In this document: piece by piece, positions 1 through 5,333 of the stretch
How the letters are laid out: each line of letters begins with the position of its first letter
Position numbering within the stretch: position 1 is the first letter of the stretch
Made by a program: the position numbers and the translations under genes
Origin: UBA8518 sp041659585
Lineage (GTDB): Bacteria > Patescibacteriota > Minisyncoccia > Moranbacterales > UBA2206
Direction: 5' to 3'
Assembly (NCBI GenBank): GCA_041659585.1
Contig: JBAZXY010000072.1
Location: 1-6,834, forward strand
Length of the DNA stretch: 6,834 bases
Notes under the pieces: model-generated
What the model was told of the DNA's origin: nothing
Database searches by the model: none
The model's input: the letters and a program-made list of their open reading frames with translations, nothing else

Positions 1-1
1 G

Positions 2-1090
2 CAAGACACTGTTCAGGTTGTGGATAATCCCTATCTCATAAGCATGGTGGCGGATAAGAGTTTGACAGCGGTGTTTGTGCCAGGTATTTCTCTGCAAACA
101 ACTCTTAAAAACCAAGCATTTTCCTCTGAAAGAATTAAGCAATATTCTTTCACTCTGCTGGAAACTACCTCAATAGCTATTCTTTCTGGTGATTCTCTGG
201 ATGTTAAGGCGAGAGTGTTAGATTCTAATGGCAATGCTGTTTTAGATGAAAATGGCAGTGAATTTTGCGATGACTATATGGATATTGGTTCTGTCTCTCA
301 AAATGGCCATCTTCAAACCAACTTCATGTATCGCAAACAGAATTTGGTAGCTGGAACATACATCTTAGAGGTGACTCCAAAAGATGATCAGACTCCGATT
401 GTTGGTAATTTCTCTATTGTCTTTCTCAAAAAGCCGGCCAATTCCGCTGAATTTTTCGCCGGGATGGATGCGCTTTTGGATGATGATGACACCTCTAACG
501 ATTATCTTGATATTTATGTGAAAGCGTTGTATCCGGAGTTTTATTCTACAGTGGATGATGTGGAAGCCTATAGTAATTATCATGAATGCCTTGATGATAC
601 TGATCACAATGTAAAAGCAGAAAGGCAGTGCAAGGCATTGGTAAATTTCTATCTTCATGAAATTCTCGGCAACGGTTATCTGGAAGGAGATACATATATC
701 CAATCAACGAATTGGACAAAATTCGATGATGCGGATAGCAACTGCGTGGCAGACAGTGATTATATCATGACCAACAATGCTGATGGTATTTTGATCTATC
801 ACAGCACTGATTCATTTGGCTCGTCCCATAATTGTCCTTCCGGGGATTATTTCTACCGCCCTGGAGAAAGTTCAGCTTATCGCGGAGTAGGAAATCTAAA
901 GGACTACGTTTCTCGCGGCGATGTATTTGTCAAAACTGGACATTACGGCTTGATTTATGGCTATGATGAAACAGTAGAAACGGTTAAGGTTCTTGATGCT
1001 AATTGGGCTGATCCTATGGATGGAAAAATCCGTAAAGGAACTGCGACATCAAGAGACTCCGAATCCTGGAAAGTAACTAGACCGCAATAA
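2..1090 (+). CDS. Exported modular protein with CHAP/NlpC-like cysteine hydrolase domain (5' end missing)
   Basis: The frame is open to the left edge, so the N-terminus and any signal peptide lie outside; the GTG at 20 is only an internal codon. Residue numbers count from that GTG. Residues 1-22 (NPYLISMVADKSLTAVFVPG) match the end of an InlB B-repeat/Flg_new_2-type surface repeat, with its typical NP...DKS.TAVF pattern. Residues about 23-137 look like an all-beta, PPC-like sandwich. Residues 152-166 are Asp-rich and could bind calcium. The C-terminal part (about 195-350) resembles a CHAP or NlpC/P60 papain-fold domain: QCKALVNFYL with Cys204 as the likely nucleophile, SRGDVF (298-303), GHYGLIYG with His308, and VLDANW (324-329), whose polar residues could complete the site. 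Such domains cut peptidoglycan peptide or amide bonds outside the cell. Cys242 and Cys272 might form a disulfide. The enzymatic call is inferred from motif order; a non-catalytic surface protein is possible. The gene ends just before a strong terminator. Confidence 0.75.
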   Translation, partial: QDTVQVVDNPYLISMVADKSLTAVFVPGISLQTTLKNQAFSSERIKQYSFTLLETTSIAILSGDSLDVKARVLDSNGNAVLDENGSEFCDDYMDIGSVSQNGHLQTNFMYRKQNLVAGTYILEVTPKDDQTPIVGNFSIVFLKKPANSAEFFAGMDALLDDDDTSNDYLDIYVKALYPEFYSTVDDVEAYSNYHECLDDTDHNVKAERQCKALVNFYLHEILGNGYLEGDTYIQSTNWTKFDDADSNCVADSDYIMTNNADGILIYHSTDSFGSSHNCPSGDYFYRPGESSAYRGVGNLKDYVSRGDVFVKTGHYGLIYGYDETVETVKVLDANWADPMDGKIRKGTATSRDSESWKVTRPQ

Positions 1091-1149
1091 GTAAAACAAA
1101 AAACCCTGTTAAACAACATACCCTGCTGATTATCATATCAGCAGGGTTT
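1091..1149 (-). terminator. Possible alternative minus-strand terminator hairpin
   Basis: Read on the minus strand, AAACCCTG (1149-1142) can pair with CAGGGTTT (1108-1101), and the second arm runs into TTTGTTTT. This could end the convergent gene at 1172-1927. It competes with the shorter, more stable hairpin 1121-1146 because both use bases 1142-1146, so it is weaker evidence than the plus-strand terminator. Confidence 0.3.
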
Positions 1150-1157
1150 CTTTTTTA
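1120..1157 (+). terminator. Rho-independent terminator of the CHAP-like gene
   Basis: A perfect 10-bp stem, CCCTGCTGAT (1121-1130) with ATCAGCAGGG (1137-1146), extended by an A-T pair (1120/1147), closes a 6-base loop and runs into TTTCTTTTTT. It starts 30 bases after the TAA at 1088-1090, as expected for an intrinsic terminator of the plus-strand gene. Confidence 0.88.
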
Positions 1158-1171
1158 TGAACGGTTGCTTT

Positions 1172-1927
1172 CTATTTAATAAATTTCACCGACTCCTCAT
1201 TAATATCTGGAGCATCCATCATTTCTCCATAGATGAATGCGAATTTTGTTTTTGATTCGTTTTTAGTATAAATGAAATGACCATTTCCAGGGAGTGCACA
1301 AATTTTATATGTTTCTTCTGTAAATTTTCTTTGCCTTATCATACCAGCGCTTACATCGCCATTGTTTAGTGGAACGTATTCCTTCTTCTGCTTTATATAA
1401 TAAACCGTTTTTCCACGATCCACATATGAATCAATAACACATTTGGATGGTGAACCTCCTTTCTGCTTCATAACTCTCGCAATCGCATCTTCAATCGATT
1501 CATTAGTACTTTTTTCATAGACATTTAATCCTCCAATACCTGGCCAATAAATGACACCATCAACTATTTGACACTCCTTATTTTCAGCACAAATTTCTTT
1601 GTTTCTCTCTGTATCTTCTTGCGCTACCATTAATTTAATTTCATTGTTTTTTTCTTGGATGAAACTATTGATTTTTCCTACCCTTAATGATTTATATGAA
1701 AACTCCACTCCAAGATTATCACTTTTATAATAGATATCCTCATTTTCATTAGATTGCTCCTTCTTTTTTTCTGCTGGAGTGCTTTCTTGAGTCATCGCCA
1801 CATCATTTTTAATCCCACTCGTTTTACTATTTTTTTCATACACTAGCACAAAAGCCACTGCAGTAGCTGAAAAAATAACAATTATCACCACTCCCAGCCA
1901 AGTCGGGATTTTTTTGTTGTCGATCAT
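1172..1927 (-). CDS. Membrane-anchored extracytoplasmic protein of unknown function
   Basis: I do not recognise a named family. The 251-residue product starts with a short basic stretch (MIDNKKIPTW) followed by one hydrophobic segment (about residues 10-30). There is no lipobox cysteine, so it should stay in the membrane as an N-terminal anchor with the rest outside. Residues 32-65 are a polar, Lys/Glu/Asn-rich linker. The remainder looks like a compact alpha/beta domain with four cysteines (113, 119, 163, 210), enough for two disulfides. PTWLGVVIIVI-type anchors on otherwise unrelated short proteins are, to my memory, common in Patescibacteria. The coding strand is AT-rich: 16 of 60 bases are G or C in 1621-1680. 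There is no Shine-Dalgarno before the ATG at 1927, but a good promoter lies just upstream, so the gene is probably transcribed on its own. It ends in TAG and converges on the CHAP-like gene. Confidence 0.8.
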   Translation of the reverse strand: MIDNKKIPTWLGVVIIVIFSATAVAFVLVYEKNSKTSGIKNDVAMTQESTPAEKKKEQSNENEDIYYKSDNLGVEFSYKSLRVGKINSFIQEKNNEIKLMVAQEDTERNKEICAENKECQIVDGVIYWPGIGGLNVYEKSTNESIEDAIARVMKQKGGSPSKCVIDSYVDRGKTVYYIKQKKEYVPLNNGDVSAGMIRQRKFTEETYKICALPGNGHFIYTKNESKTKFAFIYGEMMDAPDINEESVKFIK

Positions 1928-1955
1928 TTTATTTTGGATTTATTTTTATAATTAT

Positions 1956-1984
1956 ATTATCGCAAAAAATAGTGGTATTGTAAA
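1956..1984 (-). promoter_or_regulatory. Candidate sigma-70-type promoter of the 1172-1927 gene
   Basis: On the minus strand TTTACA (1984-1979) is followed after 17 bases by GATAAT (1961-1956), with an extended -10 TGC directly in front. A second -10-like TATAAT lies at 1956-1951. The start of transcription would fall about 20-25 bases before the ATG. The -35 lies just past the stop codon of the methyltransferase gene. Confidence 0.55.
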
Positions 1985-1987
1985 TTT

Positions 1988-2302
1988 TTATTGCCTAACC
2001 ATCCTGCCCGCTTCTATTAAAATCCCTTCTTTTTCCAAGCGGGCTATTTTTTCTTTTTGCCCGAAAGCGAATCCTCCCACTCGCCCGTCGCTGCGCACCA
2101 CCCGGTGACAAGGGACCGTCGGCGCGAAAGGATTCTTGTGCAGGGCGCTGCCCACTGCGCGGGCCGCTTTCGGCCGGCCAATCCGCCTAGCGATGTCCGC
2201 ATAGGTCAAAACTTTCCCTCGCGGAATCTTTTTCGTCTCGGCATACACCAATTTTTGAAACGCGGTTATTTTTTGCATTATGATATCCCATTTATTATTC
2301 AT
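1988..2302 (-). CDS. Single-domain methylated-DNA--protein-cysteine methyltransferase (MGMT/Ogt-like)
   Basis: The 104-residue product is just the DNA-binding/active-site domain of the O6-methylguanine methyltransferase family, which moves the methyl group from damaged guanine to its own cysteine in one irreversible step. Visible family features in order: FQKLVYAETKKIPRGKV (15-31), LTYADIA with the base-flipping-type Tyr34, the recognition helix PKAARAVGSAL with Arg48 in the place of the arginine finger, NPFAPTVPCHRVV with nucleophile Cys65, and GGFAFG...EKEG with Glu92 as the likely partner of Cys65-His66. The N-terminal RNase H-like domain of Ogt/Ada/human MGMT is absent. The size is that of alkyltransferase-like (ATL, COG3695) proteins, but those usually have Trp or Ala at the cysteine position; here Cys is kept, so methyl transfer is plausible. 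The start at 2302 has no proper ribosome site; the in-frame ATG at 2278 has a weak GGGA upstream and is a real alternative. The gene is GC-rich compared with both neighbours. Confidence 0.9.
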   Translation of the reverse strand: MNNKWDIIMQKITAFQKLVYAETKKIPRGKVLTYADIARRIGRPKAARAVGSALHKNPFAPTVPCHRVVRSDGRVGGFAFGQKEKIARLEKEGILIEAGRMVRQ

Positions 2303-2372
2303 CTCACTAAGTTATATATTTCTAACTTCCAACAAACTCTGCGTATGAAATTTAGCTGCGCAATCGCCAAGA

Positions 2373-3215
2373 TTAAAAAAACATTTTTAGATGTTGCAAG
2401 ATATTATCATTTGCACCATCTCGCTTGCCAAAATCGTTAATCGCCGCTACTCGCTCTTTATATATCTTGCTTATAATTATGTGTGTTATTTTTAATTTTT
2501 TAGCCAAAGCTTCTTGCTGGCATTTTTCAGCATATTCTTGAAAAAACTTCATTTGAATCATTAATTGTTCCAAGACCTGAAATTGAATCCAATGATTATT
2601 CAAAGCATCTTTATTTTTTGCAGTTTGCAATTCAAGCAATTCCGTAATTGTTTCTACGTCAGCAGTTATAACCGCTCTTGGTATGTTCGATAACTGACCT
2701 TTGAAGTCACCGTTGTTTGATTGAAAATATTTTATTTCCGCCATTTTGCCAACTGCTATTTTTTCTTTTATTTCTATAAATTTCTTCTCTAAATTATTTG
2801 AGAATGTCGCATCTATTGCCAAGCCAATGTGAGAACTGGCAGATTCTTCTTGCTCAATTTCAACAATCATATCCACATGATTAATATAATCATCATACAA
2901 AGATGTCGGCGTAATTATTGTGTCAGAGCCAAGCCAATTTCCCAACTCCGCCTGGATGTTCAAAATAGATTCAAAAATAGTGGCAAATTTTTTTGCTTTT
3001 TCCTCTTCAGGACTATTTCTCTTTGAAAATTTATTTCGTAACTGGTTTGCTATTTCTATATCTGCATCAATCTTTTTTTGACCATAGACACCCACAAAAT
3101 CATTCTCCGGAATTCGATATTGATCCAGCTCTTTTTCCGCCTGTTTATAACTGCCGTCTAGATTCATCAATCCAAATTCGCTTCGATTATTATGCATTCT
3201 TTCACCATTAAACAT
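2373..3215 (-). CDS. Orphan protein with a possible D...ExK (restriction-endonuclease-fold) core
   Basis: I do not know a named function. The 280-residue product has a charged helical N-terminus (1-95), a central alpha/beta part (about 96-190) and a helical C-terminus (200-280). It has no signal peptide or membrane segment, so it is probably cytoplasmic. The central part reads SLYDDYINHVDMIVE (105-119), then HIGLAIDATF (129-138), a basic helix (LEKKF...IKEKI), and GKMAEIKYF (156-164). The spacing Asp135...Glu160-x-Lys162, with acidic residues upstream (Asp108/109, Asp115, Glu119), resembles the PD-(D/E)XK nuclease signature; this is inference and has not been tested by profile search. Similar proteins occur, in my memory, as conserved hypotheticals in Patescibacteria. 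ATG at 3215 lacks a Shine-Dalgarno; Met7 (3197) is a possible alternative with a weak GGTGA in front. The gene is AT-rich (16 of 60 G/C in 2581-2640) and has an extended -10 promoter upstream. Confidence 0.82.
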   Translation of the reverse strand: MFNGERMHNNRSEFGLMNLDGSYKQAEKELDQYRIPENDFVGVYGQKKIDADIEIANQLRNKFSKRNSPEEEKAKKFATIFESILNIQAELGNWLGSDTIITPTSLYDDYINHVDMIVEIEQEESASSHIGLAIDATFSNNLEKKFIEIKEKIAVGKMAEIKYFQSNNGDFKGQLSNIPRAVITADVETITELLELQTAKNKDALNNHWIQFQVLEQLMIQMKFFQEYAEKCQQEALAKKLKITHIIISKIYKERVAAINDFGKRDGANDNILQHLKMFF

Positions 3216-3243
3216 TTTTTTATTTCATTAAAAATAAATCTAA

Positions 3244-3333
3244 TTACCTTTTTATTATAACATACCTATCATTAGAAATTCCCTTATCTTTTATTACAAA
3301 AGTATTTATTGCGTCGACTAGGATTGTTTTCAT
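3244..3333 (-). pseudogene. 29-codon remnant resembling the N-terminus of a HAD-like gene
   Basis: Between recQ and the next gene the minus strand holds an ATG (3333-3331), 28 further sense codons and TAA (3246-3244). The predicted start is MKTILVDAINTFVI, then IKDKGIS. A beta-strand ending in VDA.NTFVI is what I recall as the opening of a HAD-superfamily-like family common in Patescibacteria, where the Asp is motif I and the usual second acidic residue is Asn. Everything after the first 29 codons is missing: the stop is followed by ordinary intergenic DNA and the next gene. The ATG lies 12 bases past the recQ stop, with AGGA only two bases in front. I read this as the 5' stub of a deleted gene; a genuine microprotein or a chance frame are the alternatives. 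The family match is from memory. Confidence 0.45.
3254..3262 (-). promoter_or_regulatory. Extended -10 promoter element for the 2373-3215 gene
   Basis: The minus strand carries TGTTATAAT (3262-3254), a perfect extended -10 (TGn plus TATAAT). No convincing -35 is seen 16-18 bases upstream, which is acceptable for extended -10 promoters. Transcription would start about 30 bases before the ATG at 3215. The element lies inside the 3' end of the 29-codon remnant frame. Confidence 0.5.
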
Positions 3334-3345
3334 ATTCCTGATAAA

Positions 3346-4950
3346 TTATTTGTTTAATTTCTGCCGCTTAGCGATCACCAGGCGGATTTTTTCGTAGCTG
3401 ATGTCAGTTGGAAGTTGTTCTTTCATGGCTTTCAAGGAATGTGGACTGCCCGCTGCCGGCAGGACTTGTGAAATGAGCGCTTCTTCCTCTGGGCTAACAA
3501 ATTTGGCAATGTCCAAGGCGCCACCGCCTAGGTACCACAGCACCAAGTGATTGAAAATCGTGCTCATACCCAAGCCGCGAATCTTAGCCATCTGTTCCGG
3601 TTCATAACCGCGTTCATACATGTGCGCGGTTTCCATGACCGTGTCACTCAACTCATCACTGTGCTTGCGACTGACTTTTCTTTTGGCAGTTTTGTCCTCC
3701 ACTTTTTTCCAATTCAAGCACACGTCGCATCCCTGGCAATTTTCCTCTTTTTCTCCCAACTCGGGATCGTTGAAATATTCCAAAATAATTTTTCTGCGGC
3801 ACTGCTTGGCCGTGGCATAATTCACCATCTTTTCCAAGCGGTCATACTTCACATCAATCACTTGCGCAATCTCTGCTTGGCTCTTGCCTTGAGCTTGCAT
3901 ATTCTGCTTGTCGAGGCGGATGAAATATTTGTGGGTGGTGACGTCGCGCTTGCCATGGAGCAAAATACAAAAAGCCTTCTCGCCGTCCCGTCCCGCCCTG
4001 CCAGCTTCTTGATAATATCCCTCGATGCTGCCCGGCATGCCGCAATGGATGACATAGCGAATGTCGGCCTTGTCCACACCCATCCCGAAAGCCACCGTGG
4101 CCACAATCACCTTAAAACGGTTCTCCATGAAATCATTTTGAATCTCCTCCCGCTCTCCGGCTGACATCCCGGCATGATAGGCCTTGGCGCTGATGCCCTC
4201 TTTGCGCAAATACTGCGCGATGCCTTCGGCGTTCTTGCGTGAAATGGAATAGACAATCCCGGAGCCTGGCAATGATTTCACAATCCGCAACACTTCATCA
4301 AAGCGCTCGGTAGGGGTGAGATTTTTTTGAGCAAAGAATCTGATGTTCGGCCGATCAAAGCCACGGATGAAAATCTGCGGGTCTTGCAATTCCAAGCGAG
4401 CAATGATGTCGTCTTTCACTTCAGGAGTGGCTGTGGCTGTAAAAGCGGCCACGCAGGGACGCGTGGGCAAGGTTTGGATATATTTACCTATTTCCATATA
4501 ATCAGGCCGGAAATCGTGCCCCCATTGCGAAACACAATGCGCCTCATCCACCGCCAAAAGAGAAATCTCCAAGCTAGCCAGCAACGTGCGGAAACTAGGG
4601 CTGGCAAAACGCTCCGGCGCGATATAGACCATTTTGATCTTCCCCGCCTGAATAGCCGCAATCCGCTTTTCTATTTCCTCAAAATCCACCGAACTGTTGA
4701 GAAACGTCGCCGGGATGCCGCGCGCCGTCAAGCTGTCCACCTGATCCTTCATAAGGGCGATGAGGGGTGAAACTACAATGGTGATTTTGTCACTCAAAAT
4801 TGCCGGCAGCTGATAGCACAAAGACTTTCCTCCGCCGGTCGGCATCAGAGCCACCACATCCTCTCCGCGCAAGATGCTTTCGATAATCTCTTTTTGTCCC
4901 GAGCGAAACTCGGAAAAATCAAAATATTTTTCCAGTTGTTTTTCTAACAT
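3346..4950 (-). CDS. recQ: RecQ-family ATP-dependent DNA helicase with C-terminal HTH_40-type domain
   Basis: The 534-residue product is a superfamily 2, 3'-to-5' DNA helicase of the RecQ type, acting in recombination and repair of stalled forks. Motifs in order: motif 0 FRSGQ (15-19), Walker A MPTGGGKSLCYQ with Lys42, Ia SPLIALMKDQ (61-70), DEAHC (135-139), the RecQ aromatic-rich loop SQWGHDFRPDY (141-151), motif III AFTATA (169-174), motif IV GIVYSISRK (231-239), motif V ATVAFGMGVDK (284-294) and motif VI QEAGRAGRDG (314-323) with its arginine fingers. The zinc-binding domain is complete: Cys384, Cys405, Cys408, Cys411. After a short basic linker comes a helical domain (about 432-530) with EQMAKIRGLGMSTIFNHL and SYEKIRLVIA, matching the HTH_40 type seen at some RecQ C-termini. 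The winged-helix (RQC) and HRDC domains of the about 610-residue E. coli enzyme are not recognisable. The ATG at 4950 has no clear Shine-Dalgarno. It follows the 67-aa gene on the same strand after 37 bases. Confidence 0.96.
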   Translation of the reverse strand: MLEKQLEKYFDFSEFRSGQKEIIESILRGEDVVALMPTGGGKSLCYQLPAILSDKITIVVSPLIALMKDQVDSLTARGIPATFLNSSVDFEEIEKRIAAIQAGKIKMVYIAPERFASPSFRTLLASLEISLLAVDEAHCVSQWGHDFRPDYMEIGKYIQTLPTRPCVAAFTATATPEVKDDIIARLELQDPQIFIRGFDRPNIRFFAQKNLTPTERFDEVLRIVKSLPGSGIVYSISRKNAEGIAQYLRKEGISAKAYHAGMSAGEREEIQNDFMENRFKVIVATVAFGMGVDKADIRYVIHCGMPGSIEGYYQEAGRAGRDGEKAFCILLHGKRDVTTHKYFIRLDKQNMQAQGKSQAEIAQVIDVKYDRLEKMVNYATAKQCRRKIILEYFNDPELGEKEENCQGCDVCLNWKKVEDKTAKRKVSRKHSDELSDTVMETAHMYERGYEPEQMAKIRGLGMSTIFNHLVLWYLGGGALDIAKFVSPEEEALISQVLPAAGSPHSLKAMKEQLPTDISYEKIRLVIAKRQKLNK

Positions 4951-4966
4951 AACATATTCTGTCTAA

Positions 4967-4996
4967 TTTATATGCCTACGCTTATCATTATAACAA
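4967..4996 (-). promoter_or_regulatory. Candidate promoter of recQ
   Basis: On the minus strand TTGTTA (4996-4991) and TATAAA (4972-4967) are separated by 18 bases. The -35 overlaps the last codons of the upstream 67-aa gene. Transcription would begin about 10 bases before the recQ ATG, giving a very short leader, in keeping with the missing ribosome site. Each hexamer is imperfect (4/6 and 5/6), so the call is moderate. Confidence 0.35.
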
Positions 4997-5191
4997 TCCA
5001 CCGTAAGCTTGTGAAAAAGTATCGAGAAAAAATGGAATGGCAATCGCCAAGCCAATCATCGGCACCACCGTCATCACTACGGTGGCAATAATGGTAGCCA
5101 GAAAATATTTTCTGGTTTTTTCCACGCTCCGCCAAATAGCTTCAATTTTTTGATCCTGCTCTTCTAATTTCTTGAGAATTTCTTGTTCCAT
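4988..5191 (-). CDS. Small coiled-coil plus membrane protein, conserved hypothetical type
   Basis: The product has 67 residues. Residues 1-27 (MEQEILKKLEEQDQKIEAIW...) form a charged amphipathic helix with heptad-like Leu/Ile spacing, likely a short coiled coil in the cytoplasm. Residues about 30-57 are hydrophobic with prolines at 44 and 53 (VVPMIGLAIAIPFF), fitting one long or two short membrane passes; a short tail ends in YGGLL. No catalytic motif is present. I recall very similar MEQEILKKLEEQ...SVEKTRKYF small proteins as a recurrent hypothetical family in Patescibacteria, which supports a real gene despite its size. Function is unknown; a membrane scaffold or oligomerising adaptor would fit the architecture but is a guess. 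There is no clear Shine-Dalgarno at the ATG (5191). It is the first gene of the minus-strand run, divergent from the 123-aa gene, with recQ 37 bases downstream. Confidence 0.8.
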   Translation of the reverse strand: MEQEILKKLEEQDQKIEAIWRSVEKTRKYFLATIIATVVMTVVPMIGLAIAIPFFLDTFSQAYGGLL

Positions 5192-5221
5192 AACTTTATT
5201 TTAATGAAATTTATTTATAAT

Positions 5222-5257
5222 TCCCTTTGTATTATCTTACTCCCTTTCTTCCCTTTC
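5222..5257. repeat. Repeated TCCCTTT motifs in the divergent promoter region
   Basis: TCCCTTTG (5222-5229), TCCCTTTC (5241-5248) and TCCCTTTC (5250-5257) share a heptamer; the last two are perfect 8-base direct repeats at a 9-base period. On the minus strand they form a purine-only run of GAAAGGGA units. They lie between two divergent genes and overlap the candidate minus-strand promoter, so regulator binding is possible, but simple sequence bias would also explain them. Confidence 0.4.
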
Positions 5258-5262
5258 GCCAA
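5234..5262 (-). promoter_or_regulatory. Weak candidate promoter for the minus-strand run
   Basis: On the minus strand TTGGCG (5262-5257) and TAAGAT (5239-5234) are 17 bases apart, each matching four of six consensus bases. An alternative -10-like TATAAA is at 5219-5214, without a good -35. Divergent genes on either side require some promoter in 5192-5333, but the exact box is uncertain. Confidence 0.25.
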
Positions 5263-5323
5263 TCGTGGTGTATACTAAGTATGATAATAGTCCCTTACCA
5301 ATTGCTCAATACACTCAACCACT

Positions 5324-5330
5324 GGAGGTT
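5324..5330 (+). promoter_or_regulatory. Strong Shine-Dalgarno deciding the start at 5334
   Basis: GGAGGTT lies with five bases between GGAGG and the ATG at 5334. It selects this ATG over the in-frame GTG codons at 5265 and 5268, which have no ribosome site. It is the only full GGAGG ribosome site in front of any gene start in the window. Confidence 0.85.
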
Positions 5331-5333
5331 ATT

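Noticed and set aside
2057..2440. Plus-strand open frame of 127 codons across the methyltransferase gene
   Set aside because: It runs antisense to the PCHRV active-site gene and then through intergenic DNA; the translation is rich in Arg/Pro/His as expected for a GC-rich complement.
3547..4164. Long plus-strand open frame of 205 codons opposite recQ
   Set aside because: It is antisense to the helicase motif region; its composition is that expected of the complement of a conserved gene, and it has no ribosome site or recognisable domain.
4327..4770. Plus-strand open frame of 147 codons opposite the recQ N-terminal half
   Set aside because: It lies entirely over the conserved helicase motifs on the other strand and looks like their shadow.
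5265..5333. GTG at 5265 as the start of the plus-strand gene
   Set aside because: There is no ribosome site before it; the 23 extra codons overlap the TATACT box and the GGAGGTT that serves the ATG at 5334.
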